64,000 nt of DNA, from positions 7,564,001 through 7,628,000 of the forward strand of contig OY987243.1 in NCBI GenBank assembly GCA_963920765.1, read 5' to 3'. The translations under genes were made by a program, and so were the position numbers. Shown in pieces: positions 24,310-36,669 of this stretch (within the stretch, counting starts at the first letter, position 1; the number at the start of each line of letters is the position of its first letter). The notes beneath the pieces are model-generated. The model ran no database searches, was not told the DNA's origin, and was given only the letters and a program-made list of their open reading frames with translations. This DNA is from Ulota crispa. Lineage: Eukaryota > Streptophyta > Bryopsida > Orthotrichales > Orthotrichaceae.

Positions 24310-25492
24310 TTAACCCCTAAATGCCCAAGACATCAGAATCCGGTGTCCAAAAAATTTCAGAAAGCTTTGAAACCTTGTTGAAGGCACAGATTTTATTTTT
24401 TGAGGTTTTATTTTTTGGAAAAGTTGTGTGCTAAAGTTAGCTTCACCGTTCAAATTCAACTTTCTCCATATCTTATTCCATTTGTTTTTGGTGGAAGGTT
24501 AACTACAAGCATACATTTTCTATCATGAATAGTGTTGTGAATAGTGTTGCAGAGCCTATGAGAAGTTGCCACGTTGAAAAGACGGGCATCGAGTTGAGCA
24601 AAAGGTGATGATTTCTCTTGGGCACTCCCTTGGGCAATAACACTACAAGAAAAATGGCTATTTTTTATTAAGGATTTTGACTACCAAAACAATACAACGA
24701 CTGAGGGGTATTTGACTGGTCTAGTATTAGTCAAATAATTTAATTTATGACTACTTGTAGTCATAAATTAAATTATAAATTAAATTATTCATGACTAATT
24801 AAATTATTTAAGACTACATGTAGTCATCTGACTAGTCATTTACTCCAAGTCGTGTTAGTCTTTTTTGTAGTCAAAATCCTTAATCAAAAAAGGCCCTTTT
24901 TCTTGTAGTGTAAGGGCTTTTTTTTAAAATTTTGACATTTAACAAAATCTAAAAGTGCCTTTGGACTAATTTCACTTGGAATATTTTTTTTATACTAATT
25001 AGAATCTATTCACCACTGAAAATTCTTTCATTCATAATGATTTTTGGTTAATAATTGAAGCTGAAAAATTTCTTTGTATTAGACAATTACGTTTTGATAA
25101 TTGCATTGCAGATTCATTTGTGAAATTATGATCATGGATTTGGAAGAGGGGCCATTGGTTTTGAAATTACAACAATAAACACTAAAACATCCTAAGTGGT
25201 TGTTTCCCAATTTTGTATCCAAAAGTTGCCAATTTGCATTAGAAGTTTTGGGCAACTCCAAAAAAAGCAAAAAAATCCATACTCATCATCATTCAATCAC
25301 AAATATCTTGAAATTCATGCGACCATTTTGGATTCTTTTTGGTACCTAGTGCCATCTAAAAACCTTGAAGTTCAAGATTCAACTGTTACAATCTTGTTTT
25401 GATGTTTAATAATGATATTACAAGGACAATTCACAGACTTCAAAACTACCTTCTGAAAACGAGAACAACACCCTTGGACATTTAGGGGTTAA
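24310..25492 (+). mobile_element. TTAA-bracketed element, subfamily A copy 2, interrupted
   Basis: The element proper is 24314-25488, with TTAA at 24310-24313 and 25489-25492. It aligns with 4185-5161 from end to end except for the CACTA-type insertion at 24641-24910 and fewer 12-bp repeat units. Right end CCCTTGGACATTTAGGGG. Non-coding. Confidence 0.88.
24638..24913. mobile_element. CACTA (Spm-type) MITE nested in element A copy 2
   Basis: The element proper is 24641-24910 (270 bp), with inverted ends CACTACAAGAAAAATGGC and CCCTTTTTCTTGTAGTG. TAA is duplicated on both sides (24638-24640, 24911-24913). The empty site GGGCAATAAGGGC is preserved in element A copy 1 at about 4571-4583. CACTACAAGAAAA is a well-known plant CACTA terminus, and the family makes 3-bp duplications. 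The interior is full of TAGTC/GACTA repeats and is non-coding. Confidence 0.95.
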
Positions 25493-26660
25493 GTGGGCCA
25501 CAAAATGATAAACTCAAAAACAACGTCAATTGTGAAAATACCAAAACCAACAAGTTTTTCAAATATTTCCGTCAGTTTCTGCAAAAGAATTCAATGCAAA
25601 ATGCACTTGGTCAGATGCAAAATGCACTTGGTCATGGAAATGCAAAAAGAAGAAGAAGAGTCGCTTATTATCTTTGTGAAAAAACTTGCATGTTTCTTGC
25701 AATTGCCACACCAATGCAAACGAGAATTTTGCTGAGAGAAGAAGAGTCGTCGCCATTAACAGGCGTGATACCATTTGCCTTCGAAAATTATCTCCAGAAT
25801 CAGCGAAACTCACAAAAATCCATAGATACAAGCCTAGTCGCTTTCACTATCGCAAGCGACAATGACTCATTGTCAATGAGCATCAAGCCATATCAGTGCC
25901 TTGTCGTGTGTTCAAGTTGCACCAGAGCAGGAGGAACACTCCAGCACGATTCGCAGTCCAGAGACCTAGTGACCTCTGAAAATGCAAGACGTTTAACAAG
26001 ACTACTGTGAAAACGCGACGCATCGAATCCTTTTGATTCTAGCCCAACTGACGCGCATCTCCACCGAGGAACTGGAAAATGGATGGCTTGCCGCGAAGAC
26101 TGATGACGGAAGCTCGTCATGGAATTTTAGATTGCCCGTCAAATAATATTTAGTTGAGTGCAGTTGAAAGTAACCGCGCTCTTCTCACTTTCACGCCATG
26201 GTTTTTGTCACGGGTAGGAGGTTTGCATTCTGTTCGACATATGATAGGTGCTCCATGGGCTTTTTTTTATAACGTCTTTTGTACTAACTTGAATGCGAAG
26301 CTGTTCTCTGAGCTTGACGCCGTGTGGTCTGCTGTGCAAAATGTTTGAACGAGTAAAGCGAACAGAAACATGTCATGTGAGCTTGTGCGTTGAGTACGAG
26401 ACATCGATTGAAGATCAGCAGGAATAAAAGGCTGTTTGGTAGTGACTCGAATAAGGTATCTAAACGAGAAACGACAGAGAGATTGATAAACGAGGCCTTG
26501 TGAATGATGCTCCGCAAAGCCGATCTGGAGGACAAGTGAAAGTGCATCTTGCAGGTCGGGAGGGGCCACACTGGCACAAACGCCGTTCGAGAACAGCCAT
26601 ATAGTGCATGACGGTTAGCTTATAACCAGCAAAACTCCCGGATTTGAGCTACCTGTCTAC
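25493..26660. other. Unrecognised mid-GC region
   Basis: From about 25580 to 26620 the composition is less AT-rich than the flanks. A 20-bp unit containing ATGCACTTGGTCA is duplicated in tandem at about 25594-25635. The longest open frames (plus 25594-26010, 138 codons; minus 26267-26569, 100 codons) give no recognisable protein. Possibly remains of a host gene. Confidence 0.35.
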
Positions 26661-27741
26661 TGCTTTGTCAGTTTAAAAATATATCAAAAATTCTAAGACC
26701 ACCAGGAACAGGACGAAGTCTAGATTTTGTTCTAATGTAAATTTTGTTCTTCTTGCTGGTGAAATTTTTTTTGAGCTAAGGTAGTACCACCCTCTCACGT
26801 AAAGTGTCGCATAGGTATGTGATGAATGGGTGAAGTGGTTCTTGCATGAACCTCTTTTCATGCCATAAAAGAAAATGTCTATTCTATTGTAAGAGTTTAT
26901 TATATTCCTCAATTTCACCTCATCTCATTATAAGTTGCAAGGGAATAATTTATGAGAGACTTAGAGTCACAAATAGGTGCCTTTTACAAAAAACACCATA
27001 TTCGTTAAATTGGGACAGAAGGTACATTTTGGAACTTTCAAATTTTGAGGTGAAGGGGTTAGGTGGTGTTTTAGGTGATCACCTAAAACCAAGCTCAACG
27101 TTTTTTAATGTACACGTGTCCTCACTTGTCCTCACCTGAGAGGAGAATTTGCAAGGGAAAAAAATTTAGTGGCTCAGACTGAATCTAATACCCTCAAATT
27201 TGGTTTAAGGTAACTTTTTGGGTTTAAGGTGGAGTATAAAGTGGGACACCTCTTTTTCCCAAATTAACAAATATGACGTTAGAAATTTTGAAAATTCATC
27301 ATCAATTCAATCATGCTTCCAAAAAAATGAATAAAATTTGTATTACATTTGCCATCTATTTCTTTTTATCTAAAAATTAATGAAAAAAATTCTATATTAG
27401 AAAGCTCATGAAAAGGTAGATTAGCCCTTAAAGTGACACATTATGAGCTACCTACCTTAATGGGCATATTAGTATATGTGTTATGCTTTACAAGTGTGTC
27501 TTACCTGTGTGATTTCTTGTAACAACAATAGTTGTTGGTTGTAAGTGTCAGTATTGTCATGCATTGTATAGTGGCCTACCAAAAAGACTGACAACTTTTT
27601 TTTATCACTTTTCTCTCATGGATTTGAGGAGCTTTCAAAAATACATACATCAAACTACCATTACTACCATGATATTTCCCAATAAGCAGCTTGTCAAAGT
27701 CAAAAAATAATGTGCCGGCTATTTTTGTTGCCAAAATGAAT
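26661..27741. other. AT-rich intergenic DNA, nothing recognised
   Basis: About 1.1 kb without features I can support. An open frame on the plus strand (26846-27139) is unrecognised and probably chance. Confidence 0.45.
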
Positions 27742-28467
27742 TTAACCCCTAAAGGACCAACTGTCCCCTCAAGGGACAAATGGGATTTCAGGCAAGTACC
27801 TAAGGCTAAACTACTTTGCATGATTTTTTGAAACTTTTATGGAAGATGAGGAATTCAAATATCTATGTGGGCATCTAACTTTTTCTTCATTTTGACATTT
27901 ATTGAAGAAGTTAAAAATGAATTTTTGGGAAAAGGTCCAAATGAGGCAGCCCAAAAATTTCTCAAAATTTGTATTAAAAATAAACAAAAATATGAAATAG
28001 GTTCTTTAGGCTTATTTATAGGTGCAGAGCTTTGAATCATTCAATTTTCATAGATGAAATGAAAGTTATAAGAAGTTTTTGTTTGCAGGTAGGTGTGATT
28101 TTGAGAGAAACCACACCTATCTACAAACAAAAACTTCTCATAAATTTCATCTGATCTATGAAAATTGAATGATTCAAAGCTCCGCACCTATAAATAAGTC
28201 TAAAGAACCTATTTTATATTTTTATTTATTTTTAATACAAATTTTGAGAAATTTTTGGGCTGCCCCATTTGGACCTTTTCCCAAAAATTCATTTTTAACT
28301 TCTTCAATAAATGTCAAAATGAAGAAAAAGTTAGATGCCCACATAGATATTTGAATTCCTCATCTTCCATAAAAGTTTCAAAAAATCATGCAAAGTAGTT
28401 TAGCCATAGGTACTTGCCTGAAATCCCATTTGTCCCCCAAAAGGGGGCTTGGTCCTTTAGGGGTTAA
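27742..28467. mobile_element. Palindromic (foldback) TTAA-bracketed element, subfamily D
   Basis: The element proper is 27746-28463 (718 bp), with TTAA on both sides. Both halves are the left half of subfamily D in opposite orientation, arms about 27746-28097 and 28112-28463, with about 14 bp between them. The arms are so alike that the same 61-codon frame (MIQSSAPINK...) is read from both halves on opposite strands. A transcript across it would fold into a hairpin of about 350 bp. Confidence 0.92.
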
Positions 28468-28479
28468 AAAAATGAACAA

Positions 28480-29415
28480 TAGCAAAGGTGACAATCTCTT
28501 TGGTAGGGCACTGTACAATGCCCTCCAACAAGTTCTCAAACATCCAATTTTGCCTATCAAAGAATTTTGCTAATATGGAATATAATTGGTATTTTTTTGT
28601 TTTGAATCATAGGATTTTGATTCTTATGCAATCCCAATCAAGCATACCAAATTTTGATTTCTCAAAACCAAAAATCCATTTTTGGTGAATTGTTTTGTAT
28701 TAAACTCATAATCTTACATGATAATTGATTGAAAAACATTGGTGATGAATTTTTGAGATTTGGTTGCATGGGTATGTGGGAAACATCCATATGCACATGA
28801 ATCTTTTATGCTACAAAGAATCTTCTTAAGTTACAAAAATTTGACCTACAAAGATTTCATTGTGACTAATGAAGCTATGATATGCCCAAATTTTGTAAAA
28901 TAGATGTTTTTATTTTTTTACTATTTTTTCACCAAGTAAATATAATTATATCATGTTCAAAGGTACAAACTTAGTCATGCTATGTGAATCATATAGCAAA
29001 ATTATTATATAAATTTTTGTATTAGCAAAATCCTTTGAATGACATAACAGGGTTTTTGAGGACTTCTTAGAGGGCACGGTACAATACCAGGCAAGCATGA
29101 ATTGTCCGCTGCCTTACTATTGTTTAAAGAACTTTGCGTATTACATAGTGAAATTAGGATTTTATTGTTTTGAATCATAGATATTGATTCTTATGTAATC
29201 CCAACCAAGTATACCAAATTTTGATTACTAAAAACCAAAATCCTATTTTTGGTGAATTGTTTTGTATTCATGGTTTATATGAAAATTGATTGAAGAAAAT
29301 TGGTGAGGAATTTTTGAGATTTAAATGCATGGATATGTAGGAAACATCCATTTGCATGTCTTTCCTTCCAGCAAGCATTTCCAAAAATAGCTTCTAAATT
29401 CCTTTTATATAGATG
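28480..29415 (+). repeat. Dispersed repeat X, two direct copies
   Basis: Two related direct copies, about 28490-29050 and 29050-29390, share the order CACkGTACAATrCC, GTTTTGAATCATAG, CAAGyATACCAAATTTTGATT, TTTTTGGTGAATTGTTTTGT and GGAAACATCCAT. The second appears to continue beyond the element at 29416. Non-coding; superfamily unknown. Confidence 0.6.
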
Positions 29416-30353
29416 TTAGCCCCTAAAGTCCTAAGCTCAGTTTTTCACCAAAACCGCTCCAAAACTATCATTTCTAGTACAAGTACCACATTTTAGAATA
29501 AAAAACATTTTTTGACAAATGTAGCCATAAGACCTTATATTATACTGTAGTATCAAAAGATGTGGAAAAAATTCAGAAATTTTCACCATGTATATTGTAA
29601 GATATGTGAGTTTGATTTGACAAAAAGCCATTTTCTGTCTTTGCAAAAATCCAGGTAGTTGCACTTCACAAGGTCATATTTGTATGAAAAGATTTCCAAA
29701 ATGATTGTGATTTTCTGGATTTTTCTTCAAACCAAATTGGGCACACACATGAAACTTTTAAATCACTTGAAATTGTAGAACAAATGGGAAAAAACTAGTA
29801 AATAAAAGTAGAGAATGATTCAAAACACTACTTACAAAGAATTTAATTATGGAAATGAAAAATTCCAATCCCAATGGTTGTAATGTTGTTATAAAAAATC
29901 TACGTCTTTAAGTTTTGTTTTTCTTCCAAAATATCAAACATTGTGTAAAATAAATGACTTCAAAGTTCATTTTGTAGAGAATCCATAACTGCTTGCAAAC
30001 AAAATCTCCTCATAACTTTCATCTCATTGATAAAAATGGAATCTCAAAGCTTTCTAAGTCTATATAGATCTAAAGAACCAATTCCAAAAAACAAAATTCA
30101 AAAAATGTAGTTTTTCAGGAATTTTTTTGAGTTGCCCATGGTGCCTGCCAAGCAAAGAAAACTACATATCATGCAATAATTTTTGAACCATGAAGTCCGA
30201 AATTATGAAAATTGTTGGGCCTTAAAGCTACTTTTTGGACACATCATCTGTGAAAATTTCAAAGAAAAAAAAAAAAAAACCCATTAGTAGTGAGCTGCCC
30301 AAAATTGCTACAATATGTTGCCAAAAAAGGGTGTTTAGGACTTTAGGGATTAA
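29416..30353 (-). mobile_element. TTAA-type element, subfamily E copy 1
   Basis: The element proper is 29420-30349 (930 bp). The left bracket is TTAG (one change from TTAA) and the right bracket is TTAA. Ends are CCCCTAAAGTCCTAAGC and TTAGGACTTTAGGGA. It is inverted relative to the copy at 30677 and sits inside dispersed repeat X. Non-coding. Confidence 0.8.
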
Positions 30354-30676
30354 TGTTAGGATGAACATGTCCAGATTTTGTAAAATTGTTGTTTTGTTGT
30401 CATAATCAATATTTTTCTATTTGACATTCACTACAACTAAGTTTGTATCATTGAACATAACCATATGTTTACTTTGTCCTTAGCTAGTTCAAAAATAGAA
30501 TATCTATTTTATAAATTTTGGTCCTACCACAACCACATTGAACTCTTTGTTAATTATGATTTTGTTACTTAAGGGTATCTTTTTAAAAGTAAAAAAGGCG
30601 CATATAGATGTTTCCTACACATCCATGCAATTGAATCTAAAAGATTCATCACCAATTTTCTTCAATCAATTTTCAT
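30354..30676. repeat. Spacer between elements E1 and E2, repeat X material
   Basis: The right part (about 30600-30676) is a reverse copy of the repeat X end with GTTTCCTACACATCCATGCA. The left part resembles about 28865-29000. Confidence 0.5.
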
Positions 30677-31900
30677 TTAACCCCTAAAGTCCTAAATACT
30701 CTTTTTTGGCAACATAGCAATTTTGAGCAGCTCACTACCAATGGGTTTTTCATTTTTTTCTTTGAAATTTTCAGAAATGATGTGTCCAAAGAGTAGCTTT
30801 AAGGCCCAACAATTTTCATAATTTTGGACTTCATGGTTCAAAAATTATTGCATGATATGTAGTTTTCTTTGCTTGGCAGGCACCATGGGCAGCTCAAAAA
30901 AATATCTTTAAAACAACATTTTTTGAATTCTGTTTTTTGGAATTGGTTCTTTAGATCTATAGAGACTTGGAAAGCTTTGAGTCATTTTGTTTTGATCAAC
31001 AAGATGAAAGTTATGAGGAAGTTTTGTTTGCGGGCAATTGTGGATTCTCTAGTCTAAAATAAACTTTGGTGTCCTTATTTTACTCAATTTTTTGATATTT
31101 TGGAAAAAAATAAAGTCCAAGAATGTAGATTTTTTATCACAACACCAGTCATGTAAACCCATTTACCAAGGTAAATGCAAGTTTGAGCATAATTACATGC
31201 CCCCATGTGCCCATGTCCCCCATGCCCCATCCCATGTCCCCATCCAATCCCCCCATCCATCCATCCATCCCCCCATCCATCCATCCATACATCCCCTCCA
31301 TCCATCCATCCCCCCATCCTCCCCCCATCCATCCATCCCCCCATCCCCCCATCCATCCATCCTCCCATCCCCCATCCACCCCCCTCTTACCTGCCAATCT
31401 AGTAGTAATTACCCAACGAACAAGTAAGGTGGGGCATTTTTTTATAAGTATTAGATTACCACCATTGGGATTGGCGTTTTACATTTCCATAATTAAATTC
31501 TTAGCAAGCAGTGTTTTGAATCATTCTCTACTTTTTTTACTTACTATTTTTTTCCTATGTGTTGTACATTTCCAAATGACTTGAAAATTTTCAAGTGTGT
31601 ACCCAACTTGCTTTGAAGAAATAGTCCAAAAAATCACAACCATTTTGTAATTTTTTGCAGCTGCCTAGGTTTTTGCAAGGACAAAAACAGGCTTTTTGTC
31701 AATTGAAACTCAAGTATCTAACAATATACATTGTGGAAATTTTTGAATTTCTTTTCACACCTTTTGATACTAGTGCACTACAAAAACTCATAGTTACATT
31801 TGTCCAAAATTTTTTTTTTCTAAAATGTGGTACTTGTACTAGAAATGGCAATTTTGGAGTAGTTTTGTTGAAAACTTAGTCAAAAGCCTTGAGGGGTTAA
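30677..31900 (+). mobile_element. TTAA-bracketed element, subfamily E copy 2, interrupted
   Basis: The element proper is 30681-31896, with TTAA at 30677-30680 and 31897-31900. It is an inverted copy of E1 but about 290 bp longer because of an insertion at about 31145-31454. Comparison with E1 places the insertion between AACA and TTAC. The right TTAA is shared with the next element. Non-coding. Confidence 0.82.
31145..31454. repeat. Insertion carrying CATCC simple repeats, inside E2
   Basis: Starts with a segment containing CCCATTTACCAAGGTAAATG, shared in inverted form with 8345-8392, then CCCATG-rich DNA, then about 130 bp of C-rich (CATCC)n (about 31245-31375), then a unique tail. The long Pro/His/Ser or Gly/Met/Asp frames here come from the simple repeat and are not genes. 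Confidence 0.75.
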
Positions 31901-32545
31901 CCCCTCACCGCCCAAGGGGCCTGAATTGGGCCCCTCTGAATTTTATTCAAAGTTGTGCGACCTTTTTTCAAGATTTTTTTGTGATTATTGTTATTTTTCA
32001 ATTCTTACTAAAGTCTAGTTTTAGCATTAGAAGTATGATTTTGAAAATGAATTGAAGTGATTTGTCTATTACAGATTTTGTAAAAGGGTGTCCATTGTAA
32101 ATCTTCACTTTCTAGTGTTGACGGCTCTTAGAAATGAGCCTCAAGTACACTAGAATTTGGAGAAAAAATTACATGAAAAAATTGATTTAAAAAATTGTAA
32201 AATAAATTTTGAGAACCTGTAAATTGATTGGGGTTATGCATATTATACTTTACATACTTGTATTTTTTTGGTACCCTTAGTTTTAGGTTTGAGAGGCAAA
32301 AAAGATTGAAAGACTTCAAATCACTTTTGCTATTTTAACAACCTCATGATCAAACATTATAATCTTTCAATCCACAGTGATATTGTTGTGATTTCTTTTC
32401 CTATGTGATCTATAATATGTCTACTTTGAATTTGCATGGTTGCTCTTCAAAGAAAATTGATAAGATTGATCAAAATGCTAGCATTTTGTTCGCTTTCAAG
32501 CGAATTTTGAGATACTCAAAAATACCATGGGCGGTGAGGGGTTAA
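31897..32545 (+). mobile_element. TTAA-bracketed element, subfamily F copy 1
   Basis: The element proper is 31901-32541 (641 bp), with TTAA at 31897-31900 (shared with E2) and 32542-32545. The inverted ends CCCCTCACCGCCCA and TGGGCGGTGAGGGG are perfect over 14 bp. A hairpin GGGGCC-TGAATT-GGGCCCC follows the left end. Non-coding. Confidence 0.88.
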
Positions 32546-34111
32546 GTTAGTTGGGGAACAAACAAAAAACTACTACAAGAGGCTCCGTCTCTTTAACAAT
32601 GCTTTGATTTTTTATTGGACAATGTTATTTTGTGAGGGTAAAATAATGAGCCATGACAGTCAATTTAGGATTTTGTGAGTGGGAACCAATTCTCAACTCA
32701 AAATTAATGAAATAAGTAAAAAAAAAACAAAAAGTTTTACAAGAGTTGTTAGTTTAAAATGCATAATCATAGGGTCATGTGTACACATTAATAGGTGGAA
32801 TGGGGTGGAATTTATTATTTTAACAAAACATCCTTGCTCATTGTTCACGGCTCACAAATCCAAGCTCACAAAATAGCATTCCCCATTTTTAAGTGAAGTA
32901 CATACTCAAAATCCGACATGGTAACATCTCTTGATGCAAAATTTCCTCCCCTAGAATCCACAACTAAAGAATTATCATATGCCCAATGTGCTACATCAAA
33001 GAACAATAGAACCAATGAGCAAGGAGATTTGAAGAAAAAGAAAAAGTCAACCAAACAAAATTACAAAGTCACTGGTTGATATTTGAATTTATCAACTAAG
33101 AACTGGCCAAATTGTTTAATTATTTGATCGTAGTATATATTCAAGCAATATTTGGCCCATGCGCTTCAAAAAAACCGGTTGAAAATGAGATATAGATTTT
33201 TTCCGGATGGAGCTCAACACCTCCCCGGACATTGGGTAGGACTGTGAAGAGGTGGGTGGTTTGACCCAGCAGGGGAGATACGAATTTCCAAAGACATGAA
33301 CACTACTTGCGCTATTTCTCAAGCAAGTTTGCTGATTGGCAGAAAAGGTTCTATAGGGGAATATTAGTATGCCACGTGCAATCACATCTGCTCCAAGCAT
33401 CAGCAAAGTAGAGAACTTGTACCCACATGGTGATCTGTATTGTACAGATCATTTTGAGGCCTCAAAGAGTCTCCAATATTTGACAAAGCAAGCTATTATT
33501 TGGAGCTAGAGCTAGGCATGTTAGCGTGAGTACATAAAGTGTGACTCATATCTATTGTTATTTTGTATGGATCTTAGCTACATGTATAATTTAAAACAAT
33601 ACAAAAAGTATTGCAAAGATAAAATATGTAAATAAATTCATTAGTCATTATCCAAGTATTTTACTCATTTATACAAATAAAGTAAAACAGAATTTATGAT
33701 TTTATTATGTCCGCATTTTTATCCCGGGTAGATCACTTCTTGGATCACTTAGAGCATTTTAGAATTGGCATGCGGCATAATATAGCAAGGGTTTTATTCA
33801 TTTAAGATAAAAATTGTAACAAACTTACAAATCAATAAGAAAACATTCAAAATGCTATATCCAATATAAACAATATAGGTACACTACAAATCTAAGGCAT
33901 TAATTTTTTTACAACTAATGTAGAAGCAAAAGATATGGAGGTATCCTATGCACAAGACTATATTTAGTATGGGTTTATACAAGTAGTTGAGTATTTGAGG
34001 GACCACATTGTATTTGATGAGAAGTCAAAGTAAAAGTGACTTAACAAAAATAATAGGAAGTGAAAAAAACTCAAAATTTGAAACCAACCAAAGTGTCATA
34101 GCTTATATCAT
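32546..34111. other. AT-rich DNA with one GC-richer patch
   Basis: Mostly AT-rich. The patch at about 33150-33430 is richer in GC, with a 96-codon minus-strand frame (33116-33406) whose peptide I do not recognise. It may be a captured or decayed gene piece. Confidence 0.35.
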
Positions 34112-34538
34112 AGCAAAAAGGACTTTGATATGTGTACCACACCCTTTGGACTATTGTACCTCACCCTGAGTAAATTTTAGATTTTTACCATCAAAAGCTG
34201 AATTTGATAATTTTGAATTTAGATTTGGACTCAAAGATCAAGATTTAGTCTAGAACCAAAAAATAAGTTGCAGTTCAACAACATGCAATGAAAAAGCTTA
34301 TCTTTGTTGACAAACCAAAATAAAAATAATATTTTTTTCCCTAGCTAAAGTTTTTCATTGAGTGTTATTGAATTGCAACTTTTTTTATGGTTCTAGACTA
34401 AATTATGGTCTCTAAGTCCGAATTTGAGTTCCAAATTCTCAAATTCATCTTTTTGATGGTAGAAATCTAAATTTTATCCCAAGGGTGTGGTAGAATAGCT
34501 AAAAGGGTGTGGTACACATATCAATTCCCTAGCAAAAA
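34112..34538. mobile_element. hAT-like MITE, copy 1
   Basis: The element proper is about 34121-34529 (409 bp). Inverted ends GGACTTTGATATGTGTACC and GGTACACATATCAATTCCC are flanked by TAGCAAAAA on both sides. Copies at 39711 and 52570 share the ends and the interior (TCTACCATCAAAAA, TCTAGAACCA). Target duplications of 8-9 bp point to hAT, less likely Mutator. Confidence 0.8.
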
Positions 34539-36102
34539 ATATGGTGTCAAAATCAAATATAAATTTAGCTAAAAAGAAGTGTCTAAGCCAAAAAAAAAGG
34601 GATTGAAATAAATATCAAAATTTTGAGTAAACAAAGGTGCCATAACTGAGGTCCAAACAAAAAAATAGAATGAAAAAAAAATGCAAAATCTCACTTTAAC
34701 CCAATCACCAATTAAAATGTATTAACAAAAAAATAGGATGTGAAAGAAATAATAAATTTTCTTACAATATTAAATTTCATATGTTGAATTTTTATATGCA
34801 TTTTTTGTACTTCATACCCAAAATCTTTTATTGTCACTTTGCTTGACAATTCATATTTTCCTTATGAAGAAAATAGCATGAGAAAAAATAGAACCCCTTA
34901 GGCTATATATTAAGTAATTATAAAGTGTCATGATATAGGTCATTTTATCAAATTATATAATTATAAAGGCCCTTTTATTTTTGCCTAGGAGGTAAATAGC
35001 TCCTAGAAAAATACCCCCTTACCACACAAGGGGTACCCAACATATAAAGTGTGATCCACCTAAGATCCTTGTCCAATTGGGATGGCATAAAAATATAACT
35101 TTCATGAATACATAGAACTCAAAGAGTGAGCAGAAATATGGAATCAATGATTTTTTTGTAATTATAAGTACATATTTTAAGATTTTTTTTGAGACTTTGA
35201 AGGGGGCTCTTTGAAGACTTAGAATCTTCCTAATGAAGAGCTTGATTGTAAGTAGTTTAAATCATGTAGACAAACACTTGTCCAATTATTTTGTTGCATT
35301 GCTTTTACACTACCTAACTTTCTTCACCTTCTTCCTAACATGAATTTAACCCTTCAAAGGTTACACAATCTCTACACATTTCAAGATTAGCGACGATGTA
35401 TTGTAAAGAGCACATTGAGAAAATATTTTGGAGTGGATGTGTGAATAAAGTTTGAAGATTTTGAAATTTAGATTTTTACAATCACATTGTATTTATTGTC
35501 ATGATTTTTCTCACAATCTTTGATAAATGAACTAGTGGACCCTTGTACCCGTCGTTTCGGTGGAGGGCCATCACGAGAGGGGGTCCTTGAAAAAAATTAA
35601 CATGATCTTCCTCATAATCACCTTCTTCAAAATTCTTCTCCTTTCCGTTCCAATGAGCTTACCTGTACTATGCCTACCTACACGCTTCGCCTCCTTCTCC
35701 AGGCAACCACCCCTTATTCCCGTGTATACCCCATCTCCAAGGACGACCATAACCGCCACATAACCATAGAAATAAGAATAACCGTCACATAACTGCCACT
35801 TAATCTTCTTGGAGCAACACCCAACTAATAGAGATTTTATTTTATTATAGACACCCAACTACCCAAATAATGGAACCAAGCCTATTATTAGTATAGATGT
35901 ATTGATAGATGAAAAAATCAATGATAATTGTGTCATAACCTTTGTCATAACTTTTTATGAATGAATTAATTCATGATGAAATGTGAACTAGTGAATAAGC
36001 AAAGATTGCTTGAATATAGGCATTTTCAAATGGTGGACTTGCATGTGCACTAGAGTTGAACAACTTCACCTAGATGACAAATGTACTAGAAGTACATTGG
36101 AA
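34539..36102. other. AT-rich DNA, one possible undefined element
   Basis: At about 35530-35870 a GC-richer segment begins ACTAGTGGACCCTTGTACCC and ends with AACTAATAGAGATTTTATTT, which resembles ends of plant repeats I cannot name with certainty. No protein is recognised in the 95-codon minus-strand frame across it. The rest is plain AT-rich DNA. Confidence 0.35.
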
Positions 36103-36631
36103 TTAACCCCTAAACTTCCACAAGGTAAGGGTAAAACATAGGTGCATTATAAAAAGATACTTCTGTAGTTTCAATGAAGTTTGCTTCAAAAGAGAAAACA
36201 ATAATCATGATGTTTAGTAATTATTCATACATTTAAAAAAGGTATTGTACTCTTGTTAATGAATTTAGAAGCATTTACCATTTAATATTCATCAAATTTA
36301 CAAATTTTGTTCAGAGAATTTAAAATTTGGTATGATTGGTTAAAATAAACATTCTATTCTAAAATTCAAAAATGCAATATTTTTGAAGGAAAGAACATCA
36401 CTAGTTTTCCAAAATAGTGAAATTTATAACACTAGCAAATATTGAAGTGTTTGTTTTTGAAAAATTCTCCTTGGTGGAGTTAAACTTGGATTGACAATTT
36501 TCAAATTGGATTAGAAAATAGAATTACTTTCCTATATAAGAATATTTTTTATTTTTTATTTTTTTCATCTTGGGCAACTTGCAAAAAAGGGCAGCGACCA
36601 AAAAATGGTTGATTGGGTGTTTACGGGTTAA
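36103..36631 (+). mobile_element. TTAA-bracketed element, subfamily G copy 1
   Basis: The element proper is 36107-36627 (521 bp), with TTAA at both ends. Ends CCCCTAAACTTCCACAAGG and GATTGGGTGTTTACGGG. It forms an inverted pair with copy 2, about 40 bp away. Non-coding. Confidence 0.82.
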
Positions 36632-36669
36632 ACATCTCTTAAATAAAAACAAGATGTTGGAACTTGGAG

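Noticed and set aside
27855..28354. Two matching 61-codon frames (MIQSSAPINK...) as a duplicated gene
   Set aside because: They are the two arms of the palindromic element and are not found as open frames in the other subfamily D copies I compared.
31092..31584. Long open frames rich in Pro, His and Ser (plus strand) or Gly, Met and Asp (minus strand)
   Set aside because: They are translations of the (CATCC)n simple repeat in several frames at once, with no gene signal outside it.
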